From: Lytechinus variegatus | Lineage: Eukaryota > Echinodermata > Echinoidea > Temnopleuroida > Toxopneustidae | Length of the DNA stretch: 64,000 nt | Direction: 5' to 3' | NCBI RefSeq assembly: GCF_018143015.1 | Contig: NC_054757.1 | Location: forward strand, 23,389,785 to 23,453,784 | Shown here: positions 1 through 13,400 of the stretch, in pieces | Layout of the letters: every line of letters starts with the position of its first letter | Numbering within the stretch: the stretch's first letter is position 1 | The notes under the pieces: model-generated | The model's database searches: none | Told to the model about the DNA's origin: nothing | The model's input: the letters and a program-made list of their open reading frames with translations, nothing else | Program-made: the position numbers and the translations under genes

Positions 1-447
1 AAAAATAGAAATTCAACGTACCTTGAACAAAGCCAGCACTGGGAGCCTTTGTTCGTATGTCAACAAAAGTTTTATCAAAGTCTATCGAGATTCACCCATG
101 GGTTCATATCGTCTCGCGAGCGAAGGATTATCAGTCATACGCACGCGACACACCACTACACTTCGAAAATACAGTGGGCTTTTGCCCACATAAAATATTA
201 TGTATAAATAAATATTCCACATCCTGCTATGACACTTACCGAATCATTTAGATCCTTCCGTGACTTCTCCTTGAAGTTTCTTTCTAAAAATATGTATATT
301 TTCTTGATCTTTAGTGAAGATTTTACGGAGATAGAAATCAGTCAGCGTTGATATCAATTTTCTCCTGAAGAGGGCGCGCGATTTATATTCATATCAAAGA
401 CACGACAAGGGAAAGAATAGGCACCTACACTATTTTACACGCATATC
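1..447. other. No supported gene; unique AT-rich sequence
   Basis: I see no protein gene here. On the minus strand a splice-donor-like AAG/GTACGT lies at about 16-22, after a short open stretch, but no acceptor with a pyrimidine tract or initiator ATG goes with it. Confidence 0.4.
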
Positions 448-1109
448 GACGCAAGGCATTACGCAAAGTCCGTGAAGTGTCCAATCTTTTCATTGTATAG
501 ACTTTGGTATACCGTATACGTATTATTGACGTTCGTCAAAGCTTGTACTGCTGGTTTCTTTCCAGGCACGTATATTATTTTCATTTTTTTTTATCAGTCA
601 TCTTTTTAAATTAATGCAAATGAGTGTTATCGTCACCAATAATAATCATTAATTATGTTTTTTGAAGGCATTTCATTAATTGGTGCCCATAATTAGTAAA
701 TTAATCATGAGGATTGCGCATTCAAAGAATTTAGATACAGTTATAAAATTACCGAGGAGCTGAATCAAGGTTGTGAAATTATTATCGCCACCTACAGGCT
801 TCCTTGTATTTCCGTGGAAGAGACAAGCGAAGTCACTTTCGAGGCCGAGGTAAGCAAAATGTGCTTTTTTTATCGGATTATTATTTTATTATTATTTCTA
901 TATTCAACAAACTTTTGCTACTTACCGCAAGAGCCCCGGTGCGTAGCGAGAATGAGCTTCGGCAAATATTACTTCAGCAATGAAGCGATGTTTGTCGACT
1001 ACTTCGAAATCCAGGGTCAAACACGGTCTATTGTACGAGGTTAGTACATACTAACCTCGTACAATGTGTGAGTGATAGAGATTGGACACTTTGCGTAACG
1101 CTTTGCATC
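448..1109. mobile_element. Unclassified element bounded by about 30-bp inverted repeats
   Basis: The left arm (448-487, containing TTACGCAAAGT and GTCCAATCT) is the reverse complement of the right arm (1080-1109, AGATTGGACACTTTGCGTAA), apart from a 9-bp insertion in the left arm. The interior has no recognisable transposase. A perfect hairpin lies just inside the right arm. The arms are clear. That they bound a mobile element is inference, because I see no target duplication. Confidence 0.35.
1030..1065. repeat. Perfect 17-bp-arm palindrome (hairpin)
   Basis: Two perfectly complementary 17-bp arms (left arm ATTGTACGAGGTTAGTA) are separated by CA. The inner part, GGTTAG/CTAACC, recurs in a second hairpin at 39153-39177, and both are followed or flanked by a TGTGTGAGTG- or CTCACACATG-type word. 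This suggests a shared short element. Confidence 0.85.
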
Positions 1110-1821
1110 AATTTACATGTAAATAATGATAGTGCCTAGTCATTCCCTTGAACTTGAAAAAACTTCGAAAAGCAGTGGGTATATTGTTTAATGACCTTGA
1201 AATGTGACTGAGAGATTTGCCATGACATGATTTGTGAACAATTTCTGGTAGGTAATTTCCTCGAAGTCGGCCGGTGTGCGAAACTGCATTAGCGCCGCGC
1301 CTAAAATAGAAGGCAAAAGCCAACACATAAATTAATAAACTGGGACTGAAAAAAATGATCAACTTTCTGCTGAGATTGCAAAAAATAATCAGTGAACATA
1401 GAATCCTGTTGCTATTTCGATCTTTCACACCAGAGATTTACATCTTACTTCGCTCCTTCTAAAAACATTAATAATTCATTGATATTCTATAGAACTTACG
1501 CCTTTTGACTGTCTTGGTTTGAAGTTAAAACAACTCAGCTTTGAGTTTGACTGACTGCATTGACTTCCATTCTCGATCTCGGGACTGTTTTCGATCCGTG
1601 TTTTCTTTTTTTTAATTCCCGGCCAACTAACGTAGAGGGCGTAAACATGAATGGAATTGAGCAGGGAATTCGGAAGTGCGTCTTGTTCCAATTTGGCACT
1701 GAAACCCGGGAAGCAAAAAGGGCCTTTTCATTAAAAAAAATTGGAAAAATGGAAGAAAACAGGGCATAAATCTCACTTAGTGACATTCATTCAGGCTTAC
1801 CTACGAAGTACTGCAATTACC

Positions 1822-2121
1822 ATTGTCATCATCACCACATCCACCACCACCATCCTCTTCCTCACCGTCATCATCATCATCATCATCCTCACCATCATCA
1901 TCATCATCATCATCCTCATCATCACCAACATCATCATCATCACCAACATCATCATCCTCACCATCATCATCATCATCACCATCATCACCACCATCATCAT
2001 CATCACCAACATCATCATCATCACCAACATCATCATCATCACCAACATCATCATCCTGACCATCATCATCACCATCATCATCATCACCAACATCATCATC
2101 ATCCTCACCATCATCATCATC

Positions 2122-2153
<32 letters not shown>

Positions 2154-2490
2154 CATCATCACCATCATCATCACCATCATCATCATCATCCTCACCATCA
2201 TCATCATCATCATCATCCTCACCATCATCACCATCATCATCATCATCATCACCAACATCATCACCATCACCAACATCATCATCATCCTCACCATCATCAT
2301 CATCACCATCATCATCATCATCCTCACCATCATCATCACCAACATCATCATCATCCTCACCATCATCATCATCATCACCATCACCATCATCATCCTCATT
2401 ATCATCACCATCATCATCACACCACCACCACAATCATCACCATAATCATTACAACCACCACCATAATCATCAACTTCATCATCATCAATC
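1822..2490. repeat. Imperfect CAT/CCA/CCT trinucleotide array
   Basis: About 660 bp is built almost only from CAT units broken by CAC, CAA and CCT. Several frames stay open on both strands because the unit has no stop in them, giving runs of Ile/Thr, Met/Val or Asp/Gly. This is a decayed microsatellite, not a gene. Confidence 0.95.
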
Positions 2491-3315
2491 ATATTCATGT
2501 ATTAAGATATTTACTACTCTGACACGGCCATCCTAACCCATGGCGTTGAACCTGAAGTGTTCCAACATCTCTTAAACCTAAACATATTGGCATTTCCTTG
2601 CAGGATGTCAATTAGGAATACAATATTTTTTTAAAGAGCTGAGTGTATCAAACAAATCTTTGAATTATATATATTTTTTTATATTTCAGAGCTACAGCAT
2701 TTGGATAGGATTTTCTACTTTTCAATTACATTTATTTCAAGTTCGATTTCTGATTTTATATAATTCTAATATTAAAGAAATAATAAATTCCAACATCATA
2801 ACTTTCATAGGACCTCCAAAACCAGTCTGGTAAGAGTATACATTGAATATAAATGCTTTCAGCCTTGTATGTGCAGAGCTCCCAAGCCTCACGCATTATG
2901 CGCGAGACTCAAGCATTTTGGACTAGTGTTCATCCCCTCAAATCTCTGTCTCACGCAACTATCACAGCCTATTCCCATATACATTGTACACAATGTCTGT
3001 GATCTCACTCAGATTCACAGAAAATCTCACGCATAGCTGGTCTTTGAACTTGGCATCTCAGTATGTGTATTATTTATAATCGCTGAGTGGAAATATAGAA
3101 AGGGCACCCACTGCTGAAAATTTTTGATATGCTCCCCAAGGCACCCCCCCCCTGGACTGTCAATGTCAAAATACGAGATGCCCCGTAATCTAGGGGGTGT
3201 TTCATAAAACTTGTTAAAACAAAAATTCAATAACAATTAAAAGCTACTGAAATCCTGTCTGATTGGTGGATGGTATTTAAAAAAAATAGAAATGCATTTG
3301 TTATTACCAATAATA
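2491..3315. other. No gene seen; part of a hairpin MITE at its end
   Basis: AT-rich sequence without coding signal. The stretch 3190-3265 (GGGGGTGTTTCATAAAAC, then AAAGCTACTGAAATCC and TCTGATTGGTGG) matches words of the hairpin MITEs at 23813-23945 and 24570-24739, so it is probably a decayed or chimeric copy. Confidence 0.4.
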
Positions 3316-3575
3316 TAGGATTTGTATAGCGCACGTACCCACCTTGCTAGATACTCCTATATTACCCTGGCTAAGCTAGTCTACCAATTCTGGTGCGCAC
3401 AGCTTTTTGAGGAATTACTTCCTGCCAGTACCCTTTTACCTCACCTGGGTCAAGTACAGCACAGTGTGAACAAATTTCTTGCTGAAGGAAAATACGCCAC
3501 GGCTAGGATTCAAACCCACGACCCTCTGAAAGGCGAGAGTCAGAACCACTATACCACAATGCACCCACAGGTCTT
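3316..3575 (-). mobile_element. tRNA-derived SINE, minus orientation
   Basis: On the minus strand the head carries an A-box-like TGGTATAGTGG and a B-box-like GGTTTGAATCC spaced as in a tRNA promoter, followed by a body with CAGCAAGAAATTTGTTCACA and a tail ending in a TATACAAATCC-type sequence. The same body occurs at 47473-47748 and 50080-50355 and in part at 43960-44165, all in the same orientation. A real tRNA is excluded because the acceptor stem does not close. Confidence 0.7.
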
Positions 3576-4352
3576 TATGAAACGAGAGACTGATCATTGA
3601 TAATGCATACATGAACATACACACTCATTACGCCAATCTGCACAATTAATTGACAATGGCTGCCCCACCAGAGGGCATAAAATCACAGAAGGGGGGGGGG
3701 GGCAAGAAAAACAAACTCATATTCATTGTGTAACACACAATTTATTAAAATCATCCAATCACATTGCCATAATTATTATAGTAGTATCACACTTAAATTG
3801 GCTGGCGAAGTATTCACAAACACAGTCTAGAAAAACCAAGAGAGTTTGTCAACATAGCTTTCTCATAAAGCTCCTTGTTCCTAACAAAAAGGACTGAATT
3901 TCCAATTCCATGGCCAAGGCACACACAAAAAAAACATAAGACTTTGAGGTGTTCTAAGGCCAATGTCAAGTACCAAGACATTACAAAATTGAATTAAACC
4001 AAATCCAAGATAATAAAACAATAATAGTTACACTAATATAGTGCCTTACTTTGCATTTCTCCAAGCTCTTGATGTGTAATTATCAATACCCCGGTCATTT
4101 GACCCATCACTGTTCTACACATTAAGTGCACCATCTCCACTCCAATAAAGTGACACCTGCTATCATCTCCTATGCACCTTTTCATAATTGAGACCAATAA
4201 TTTCACTTGCACAATACATACAGAAACCTACAGTAAAAAGAAAGAAAAAAAATAACAATTTGCACTTGTATTACACATTACAGCTCTTTCACTGGTATTC
4301 TGATAGCATTATACAGCATTATACCTTCGACCACAATTCTATGGAATGCCAC
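3576..4352. other. No gene seen
   Basis: AT-rich spacer with a G homopolymer at about 3690-3702. I see nothing else that can be named. Confidence 0.4.
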
Positions 4353-4597
4353 CATTGGCGGCGGAAGCAAAAAATTTTAGGAGGGGACAACCAAAATTTT
4401 TTTGACAAGCAAAAAAAAAAAAAAAAAAAAAAGATTCTCAACCCAAAAATTTCAGGGAGGGCGTAGGAAAATAAATTGACAAGCAAAAAAAAAAAAAAAA
4501 AAAGGTCATCAACTATAAATTTAGGGGGGGACCGTCCCCCCCTCCCCAAATTTAGGGGGGGACACGTCCCCCTGTCCCCCCGCTTCCGCCGCCTATG
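4353..4597. mobile_element. hAT-type MITE (GGCGGCGGAAGC ends)
   Basis: Terminal inverted repeats CATTGGCGGCGGAAGC and GCTTCCGCCGCCTATG enclose two poly-A/GACAAGC blocks. It is flanked by the 8-bp duplication GAATGCCA (4344-4351 and 4598-4605, with one extra base on the left). A shorter sibling at 18004-18188 has a perfect 8-bp duplication. An 8-bp target duplication is typical of the hAT superfamily. There is no coding capacity. Confidence 0.8.
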
Positions 4598-6230
4598 GAA
4601 TGCCAATGCAGATTTTTTTAATTTTGCAGTGAAATGTGTCCAGAAAGTGATAGGTCACTTTGCATGCACCAAGGGTTCAATGTTTGGATATCCACAATAA
4701 GTCAAGTATATTCGTGCATTAAAAAAATCTTTTATCACTCATTATGGGGAAAATATTCACAGTACCCATTGGACCTTATTTTGCTACTATTCACATGCTA
4801 ACATCAATAAACTTTGTTCAATTGTCAGGTTTTATCAAATGATAATAATAATATTAACATGTTATTTACATCTTCTTGAGCTCTTCACAAATGAAAATAG
4901 TGCATAATATAATATAGAATTGTGATAATTTCAACCAAAATGTCATTATGATGCATCAAATATATCACATTACATTATGATTCATTAATTACTTTGCATT
5001 ATATTACATGTTATTTATAAAACCCATTACATTAAATAACATCAAAAGTATCATAGCATATTACTCTACATTATGCTACAACATTTAAAAAGAGATGGAG
5101 TCTTAATGGGAGTTTAGAACAATAAATGGCCTTTGATTATGCAATGACAAAAATAAAATAAAACAGACAACTCCGCACAAGTCAAACTTCCATAAGTCAG
5201 ATAAATGACAAAGTCAAAGGAATATGCAATCATATGTCATTGCATCTTTTAAGTCGACTTTGGACAGTTCAAACAGATTACTTCACGAGGTGAAAGGTGA
5301 TGATGTATTCATTTCATCTTTCACTGAATGAAGTATTCTGTCCATTGCACAAATGAAAAAACATTCGATTTTTTATATGACATCTAAAAATAAATATTTG
5401 TCATTATTTTGACATTGATGAATTTCGATGCAGAAGTGCTTGCAGTGCAAGTGTTGATTGTCACATACATAATATCACACTGCAAACTCGAGTGTTTTAT
5501 GGATAGCACTGGTGGTCTCGGCGAGCATGCAATGAACAAAATCATATGGATCCAAGATTGCCAATGAATGGATCCAAATTTGATTAATACCAAACAACCA
5601 ATCAAATGACAAGGATCTATCTAGGTGTCATGAATGAATCCAAATCTGAAAAATACCAAAACACCAATCAAATGACAAGGATCTATTTAGGTTATCTTTG
5701 TCATGAATGTTGAAAAGGAAGATGAAATATAGCATTTCAAAGAAGTTTTGACAGTGTGCACACAATGTGTATAGCTACAATGATTATAAAAATTAATATT
5801 ATAATAATTACAATGCCCTTCTCCATGATAAGAAAGGCTACAGATTGCATTGCATAAGAATACCCATCAATGGCACATACTGAATGCTGTTTTTATAATA
5901 ATTATTTTAGTTCATGAAAAACATTGTACTCATCCAAACTAAACACAAACAAACAAATTATTCACATCAAATCCATAAGGAGCAATTGACTTAACCAGAA
6001 AAAAATAATATGAAGGCAAGTTATTTGAAGCACATCTTCAAAAGTACCATGATTGACATCCTTCACAAGTTACAAATTCATCAAAACACTACAAAGTGTA
6101 TATTACATGATACTAAATTCCTGTTGAGTTGAAATTTGGAAGAAACCAATCTTAGTGCAGTATAGAGCAATGAAGTGATGATGTCACGCAATGTTTTTTT
6201 TTGCATTTCAGCGATTTGGAAAACATGTTC
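4598..6230. other. No gene seen; AT-rich spacer
   Basis: There is no reading frame with coding character and no paired splice signals. A short direct repeat (ACACCAATCAAATGACAAGG type) occurs at about 5590-5690. Confidence 0.4.
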
Positions 6231-6470
6231 GGTAGAGCACGGGGCCCAAGATGGTTCTGTGACATTTGCTCTGGCGACAATTGCTCCACTGTAAATTCAA
6301 CACACTAATGGAATGACCAACTTCAACCCTGGATCTAACGCTATACCCTATCCTTAACCTAAACTTAGCATAAAGCCCTATTGCAACCCTAACCCTATAT
6401 CTTGGACGAAATAAAGCCTTGAGCAACTGACCTAGGAGCAAATATTGTGTCACCGCCCAAGATATGGCTT
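6231..6470. repeat. Old interspersed repeat (GTGACATTTGCTCT family)
   Basis: TGTGACATTTGCTCT near the left end, CCTAACCCTA-type words in the middle and GAGCAA...GTGTCACCG at the right form a loose inverted repeat. The opening words recur at 17316. It is probably a diverged non-autonomous transposon of unknown family. Confidence 0.35.
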
Positions 6471-6545
6471 CATGAATACCTACTCAGCCACATTGAAATA
6501 TAGGTCACTATTCAAGGACTTGTTTTTTTCTCCTTGATTTCACTT

Positions 6546-6697
6546 CTGGGGTCCGTTGCAGAAAGAGTTGCTTTTAAACACAAGTCAAAAAATCAATTGC
6601 AAGTCCCAAATGCGCGCTGTTGATTAGTTGAAAATCAAGTTGCCCATGATTTTTAGAGTTGCGATTGATTGCAACTCTATCTGCAACGGGCCTCTAG
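6546..6697. mobile_element. Short hairpin MITE (GTTGCAGAAAGAGTTGC ends)
   Basis: The left end GTCCGTTGCAGAAAGAGTTG pairs with the right end CAACTCTATCTGCAACGGGC. The interior includes CGCTGTTGATTAGTTGAAAA and CATGATTTTTAGAGTTG. A second copy at 45338-46888 has the same interior, split there by another element. This copy therefore shows the empty site. Confidence 0.8.
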
Positions 6698-7411
6698 TTC
6701 TGAAAGAGGAGTTGTGTGAAAGACTGCACAACAGCACTCTATACTTTGCAGCAGATAATAAATATAAGCAATATAGGCACTCCTGCCATTGGCAACAAAA
6801 CCATGAGTCAAACTGGGAGTCAAAAGAAAAAGGAACCCAATTAATGATGATACATGAAGATTCACTTGAAGGTAAGAGTATAATAGTCTAGATATTGCAA
6901 CTCTGTACAAAGTTTTATACACAAACCAAATGTAATTTATGATTCATCAAATATCAAATGGATGTTAACATCAGATTTTGACCTTGTTTATTTTCCATTA
7001 GATTGAAATTTGACTACTGGGTAATTTTTCCCTCTTAATTTTTCTGCTCTATCTATCAGAGTACTGTCTAAAAATTGGTTTTTACTTTTGTTTTATTGTC
7101 AAAAAATTGTGCGAGTCATTAAGAGTATTTTTATCACAGCGCTCATGATTCTTCTGCTGATTACGGTACTCAGAAAACTCATTTATTTACAAACCCATCT
7201 GGCACATAATTTCAATCTGTACAAACAGACTTGAGTGGTCATTTTATTCTGGTTTTTTGTTTGGGGGGAGGCAGGGGGACTGTCACAACAACTTGCACCT
7301 ATGTTTTGTTTGGATTTCAAGTCACAGCACAAAAGACACCCGCAAGATTATCAGTGTATAAAAAATCTGACAAAATTCAAATATCAATATACAAAAGACA
7401 TGAAAAGATTA
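6698..7411 (-). other. Probable ATAD1 3' untranslated region and spacer
   Basis: This lies just downstream of the ATAD1 stop codon on the minus strand. Minus-strand AATAAA motifs occur at about 7093-7098 and 7180-7186, either of which could serve as poly(A) signal. The transcript end is not determined. Confidence 0.4.
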
Positions 7412-10400
7412 TCAATCGAGGGGAAATGAACTTAGAGGCTGTGTGCTGTAATCTTGTTGGACTCTTGCTTCCTTTAGCTTCCCGAGAGCTGATAGAATAT
7501 CTGCCATACTCAGAGGTCGAAGGTCATTGCTGGCTGCATCTCCTTCAGCACTGCATAATGTGTGTGAGAAACATTCAGAGAGGTGGGGGGGGGGGGAGAA
7601 TTATCATTATTTCTATTGTTATCATTAACACAATTTGCAGAAGTATGAGAAGCAGTAGTAGTGGTATAAATATAAGCAGTAGCAATAGTAGTAGTAGTAG
7701 AAGCACAGTAGCATTAGTAGCAGGTGAAGTAGTAGAAACAGAAGCAGTAGCAATAAAAGGAGTACAATAAGTACCAGTTGTAGGAGTACAATAATATATA
7801 CCATTCCTTTTATGCTGAATGAATAATGAAATAGGTGGTCCTTGGAGTGGATACGTGCACACTAGAAATGTAGTTGCTATTATCATTATCATTGAATTGG
7901 ATTTTCTGTATAACCACAAGAAAAATTCATGATCATGCTGGCTTCCATACAGAATAAATAATTAAGAGGCCATTGCGCATCTCTAATCCACCAGGGGGCC
8001 GTTTCATATAGATGTTTGTAAGAACGATTGGTGATCCTTTCTTGTGGTAAATGATATTCACCATGTTCATTGGTAATTATTCAGCACGTAAAAGACGTAA
8101 GAAAGGTTCCCCAGTCGTTCGTAAAGTCACTCTTAACTTATGAACCGCTTTATGAAGCACCCACCAGAATGAGTTGGGTTTTCTGTATAAAAGACAAAAT
8201 ACCAAATATTCCCAGACATTTCAAAAACCTTACACGTGATCTCTGATGCGATACATGCAGGCATTCCGGCACATCTCTCTCAGGTCGCTGCCACTGAACT
8301 TCTCAGACTTCTCAGCTATTAGGTCTAGATTTACATCATTGTCAACCTGGAAGGTAAAATTGATACACACCAGAGTAAGAAGTCTTCATTGATTATTAAT
8401 AACTAATGTCTATCATAGATATTTTAACATTCATGGAAATAAATTCCTCTCAGATACCAATGTAACTGCCATAGGGCTGGGTTTGAACCCCGCACAAAAG
8501 CAGTAGTAGTAAATCACTAATGACTGCTAGCATACAGTTGTGCGACCTTGCAATAATACACAAATTCATGTAACACTTTTTATCTAGAAATAATGAACTC
8601 CAATCCATATTATTACCTATACAAGGCATTTTAGCAGATGAAAAAATACCATAGCTTGAATTACACATTGTACAGCTTTAGGGAAAAATGATAACATTGA
8701 CTGGCTCTTCTTTCAGGAAAACATCAAATATGTTGCCATTAAAAGAACCATATTGCCCTTGTCTAAATATTCAGGCCAATATGATTCTGTAGCGGGCAAC
8801 ATATTTGATGTTCCCCTCAAGTCAGTCAATATTATATAACTATATCTCCTCAATGCCTACCTTTTCATCTTTGAGTATGATTTGTAGTATATGTTTTCTT
8901 TGTGGTTTGTCTGGCATGCCTATATGGAATGATGTAGGCATTCTCCTCAAGATGGCTGCATCAACATCTTGGGGTCGGTTTGTAGCTCCCATTACAATCA
9001 CCTGAACAGAAAAATAATTCAAGCAATTGGAAATCTTCTACAGAAAACAGCCCGATTCAGCACATTTATTATGAACATCTTTGTGTACACAACACAATAT
9101 ATGACACACAACTATGAATCGGATTGGACAAATGGGACTAACCAAGTTAAGGTTCTCTGAACTTATTCTGAAGTTTATTAAACCAACAACATAAGAATGA
9201 AACACAATGTAACAAATGCGACATACTTCTAGATGAATTTTTTTTCTCCTCATTATCCTCTTCCCTACCCATCCTCTCTCCAGTGTCTCCTTTTTTCTTT
9301 TTCCTTTTTCTCTGTCACAGTAATAATTCACCTTCAGCTGTCATTAGCGACAAGTCCACCCGAAAGTGTCATAAATTTAGCCTCTTCCCTTTGTTCCTCT
9401 GTCTCCTTCTTTACCGTTATTTCTCCACATTTTCCCATTCTTACTTGATCAAATCCAGAGTTATCATTATTGATGAGTCCATCCCATAATTTCATGAGCT
9501 GAGCTCCCTCCTTCTCTTTCCCTCTCCTTCTTTTATTCCCTCGTTTACATTTGATTCTCCTCTCTCCTCCTCAGTCTCCTGCTCCTAATCTCCTCATTTT
9601 TAATTTATCAAGTCACAGTAATTAATTACCTCACAGCTGTCATTAGTAATAAGTCCATCCCACAATGTCATAAACTGAGCTTTCATCATAGCTGTAGCCT
9701 CATGATCATGTGATGCCCGTGATCGCAGGAAAGAGTCGATCTCATCAATAAAGATGATGGCTGGTTGGAATTTGGTTGCCTGAATAGTGTACAAAAAGAG
9801 AGATGCAACTGTTGGGATGATCCCATAGCATAGCATTATTCTAGCTTCTATCAACCTAAAGTTTGTCGGGCTAGCTCCCGATTACGGTTCTGCATGAGGA
9901 TCTTTTCAAGCCAAGTCTGTAAGGTTGTACTGTGTACAAAAGGAGTGAATATTGTCACTATAGTCGTTTTGCACTCAGTGAAAGTTATTTCATTCAACTT
10001 CTCTTTGCCTCACTGAACTGAAATTTTGTTCTGCCAGCCCTTGCAAATTATAGTCAAACCTGTGTTAGTGGCCACCTGCCTATAGTGACCACCTGCCTAT
10101 AGTGACCACTAAAACTGATTCCCATAGAGGCAGATTGTGTGTAACCCTAAGAACCTGTCTATAACAACCACCTGTCTATAAAGGCCACATTTTGTGTTTC
10201 CCTTGGGTGGTCACTATAGACAGGTTTCACTGTATCTATCATCTGTGTATCTCTTATGCCTATATGCTACATGTATAATGTATGCACGTTGTTAGACAAA
10301 TGTTTAAGGAAGGGTTACATGTTGCATACATGCCAACCCTTAAGCACACAAGAGTCTTAGCAAATGGGAAGAAAGAGGCTGAAATTAAAGACAATGCAAA

Positions 10401-13400
10401 CTTCCTAATAGACAAGTAGTTGAAGTTGCAGAGTTTAAGTTGTCTCATGATGTTCAAAAATAGTAAGATACAACTCCACTAGTAGTTGTCATATAAAATA
10501 TGGACACAGTGGTTGAAGTGGTCCTATTTCTTACCCAAAACTCATGACTGTCTCATTCACTATAAAACAGGGATAGTTTGCAGGTATGATGTAGGACTTT
10601 TTTTCTTTATTTTTTGGAGTGTTTATAACTATTTTACCAGACTAAAAAGTTAATGATCAGTGATTTATTTACCAGTGAGAATACAGCTGATGCAAGTTTC
10701 TGGGATTCTCCATACCACTTGTCTGTCAGGTTGGAAGCTTGAAGGTTGATAAACCGACATCCTGCATCTTTAGCGATGGCCTTGGCTATCATGGTCTTCC
10801 CGCATCCTGGTGGTCCGTAGAGTAAGACACCTGAAATAGAATGATTAATTGCATCATACTTTCAGAGTAAACCTCTGTTCTGGGAGCTGATTACAATTCC
10901 TGACCACTTTCAGTTATTTTGATGAACTTGAAGATTTGATAAAGTTGGACCTACTAAAAAGTGCAGGGTATTGTATTGATATTTTGGACTTTCAGATTAG
11001 CTGACACTTCATAATCCAAACTCTCCTATTTCTAACATTCACACCAGTATTGACAAACAGCAGTCTTGGCTGCAAACTACTGCAAGTGAACAGAGATGGG
11101 TTCGAGGCAGATTTGAGTGTGCATCTATACCAAAATGGACAGAGTCCTACTTAAGACCACCTCTGGAGCTAGTCCGAGGTAGGTTTCGCTAAAAGGTGAC
11201 AGGAGGTCGGTTTTACGTGTTTACATCTCAATTTCTTCCCTACCCGAAGTATGTTCCTCATCGCCCTCTGGTAAACAATTTTCCAAAAGTAACATGGGCC
11301 TAATTCCTTGGATTCACATATGGTGCGTCATCTACATGCCAAATTTCTAACTTCGGGGTCGACATTGCATGCAGGCGCAAGTAGCGCACAGTGCTAGTGT
11401 ACTGTAATGTGACTGTGATGCTTCAAAAACAAAAACCATGTGGCAAGAATTCAACAAAATTGACTAAATTCTGCAAAGAAAATGTGCAGGCAAAAAATCT
11501 CTACCTCTTGGACCCTAGTAAACAGCATACGCCAGCCGTTCAAGCCGCGTCGGCCAGCGCTGAATAATTGCATGCATTCATCATGCATAACTACTAGCGT
11601 GCACAATACAGATGTCAACTTTTCCCATGAGGCATTGTGACTTGGCATGTCCGCAGCAAACGATATATGGCACACACCATATTCTGAATCCATAAAATTA
11701 GCCCAAGTGTTTTAGATACAAACAAGGACAAAAAAGTTTGGCCCGAACATAGAAAGCCAACTGGAAATTGCACCATGCATAAAATGTTACACATACCTTT
11801 AGGGGGCTGCATGAGCTTTGAGCCAGCAAACAGGTGTTTCTTCTTCAGAGGAAGTAGAACGGTCTCTTTGATCTCCTTACAGGTTTCTTGTAGTCCACCA
11901 ATGTCTGACCATGCAATGGAAAGGGTCAAGGGGTCAACTAACTGGGTAGCTATAGACAGCTCATACTCTGATAGACTGGTGTGAGGGGACAGTCCTATAG
12001 CCTTCATCAGCTTCTCTGCCTACAGTGGATTACAAAAATTAATTCATTTATTGCAACAATAACATTTGGATTAATACCTATAGGTATACATGTTTATTTT
12101 AAATTGGTCTAATGTCAATTCGTCCAATTACCAACTTGTCCACTATCATTTGGTCTACCACTTTGCACTTTACACTTCCATGACTCCTCACGCAAGCTCA
12201 TGAAGTAGTAGTTTTCAGCAATATCAATCCTACAAGAAGCGACCGGGAGTTACAGGCTCGCGCCTTCATCCCGTACCAGATGATGATCAGTTCATCCACT
12301 ATCAAAAGGGTCTAATTGCCATTTCGTCTAATGACCTGTTGGTCCAATAGTCATTTAGTCCATATACCATTTGGTCTAATTTGACGAAGTGTTAATTGGA
12401 CAAAATGAATGAAAAGAAAACAGGTATTAGACCAACTGGTTACGAGACAAAATGGTCATAGATGAACTGGTGATTAGACGAAGTGATTATTGGACCAAAT
12501 GGTTGTTAGACAAAATATTGGATGGAAAGAAGGCATTAGACTAAATGAAGGTAGACCATGCAATGGGTGGACAAGTTGGCAATAGATGAACTGGCAATTT
12601 ACCGGTACACATGTGCCTACAGTGGAAGCATTGCAAAAAAAAAAAAAAAACATACATTCCTTTACTTCAACAATGATCTGGATCCCGTCTTGGAAAGAGT
12701 TGCGATAGATTCAAATCAATCACAAATTGTGTTTGATTTGCCTTTGTGTAGTTAAGAGATAGGAATTTCAGATCAATTACAATTTGAGTTTGATCTGAAT
12801 AAAATTACAATTCTTTGTAACAAGGGACCCAGGATTAATCATAGAATAAAATGCATACATGTATGCATATATAAATAGACCAATTAAATTCTTATTCAGA
12901 AGGGAAATACAAACAGGCTCCAGAAAAAAATTTATAACTTGAACATCTATAAACATATATGCTGATACCTCATTATTAACATCAATACAAGAAGATACCT
13001 AAGCCTATTGTGGATCAATTTCATTATAAAAAAATATTAATTTCATAATGCAATTTATGGTAAAGGTGCTGACTGCTTGAAAAAGAAGTAGAATATTCAG
13101 TCATGGATATTTCATTATTTCTTACCCTGTTTTGTATATAAATCGTAACCTATAACTGTAATTTACTATTTTACTATATTTATGCACCAGGGCAAAGATG
13201 GAAAACAGTAGTTATGATATCTCTGATCTTGTGAACCTGTTTGAATATGTGTGAATAAATAAATAAAAAAATAGTGGGTAAACAAAATCGTTGTAAAACT
13301 TGAGATCTTATATCATTACAAAATTTCACAATATTTATCTTCATATGTAGCATTGATATTAATTGTGATTGGTATTCACCAAGTGAATATAAACAATCTG

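Noticed and set aside
1-75. Minus-strand exon ending AAG/GTACGT
   Set aside because: The frame DKTFVDIRTKAPSAGFVQ looks plausible, but a stop lies shortly upstream and no acceptor with a pyrimidine tract is present.
799-850. Short plus-strand exon (CACCTACAG acceptor, GAG/GTAAGC donor)
   Set aside because: Splice-like signals only; all frames give unrecognised peptides and the segment lies inside an inverted-repeat-bounded element.
1741-2445. Long Ile/Thr-rich open frame
   Set aside because: It is a by-product of the CAT-type triplet array and has no other protein features.
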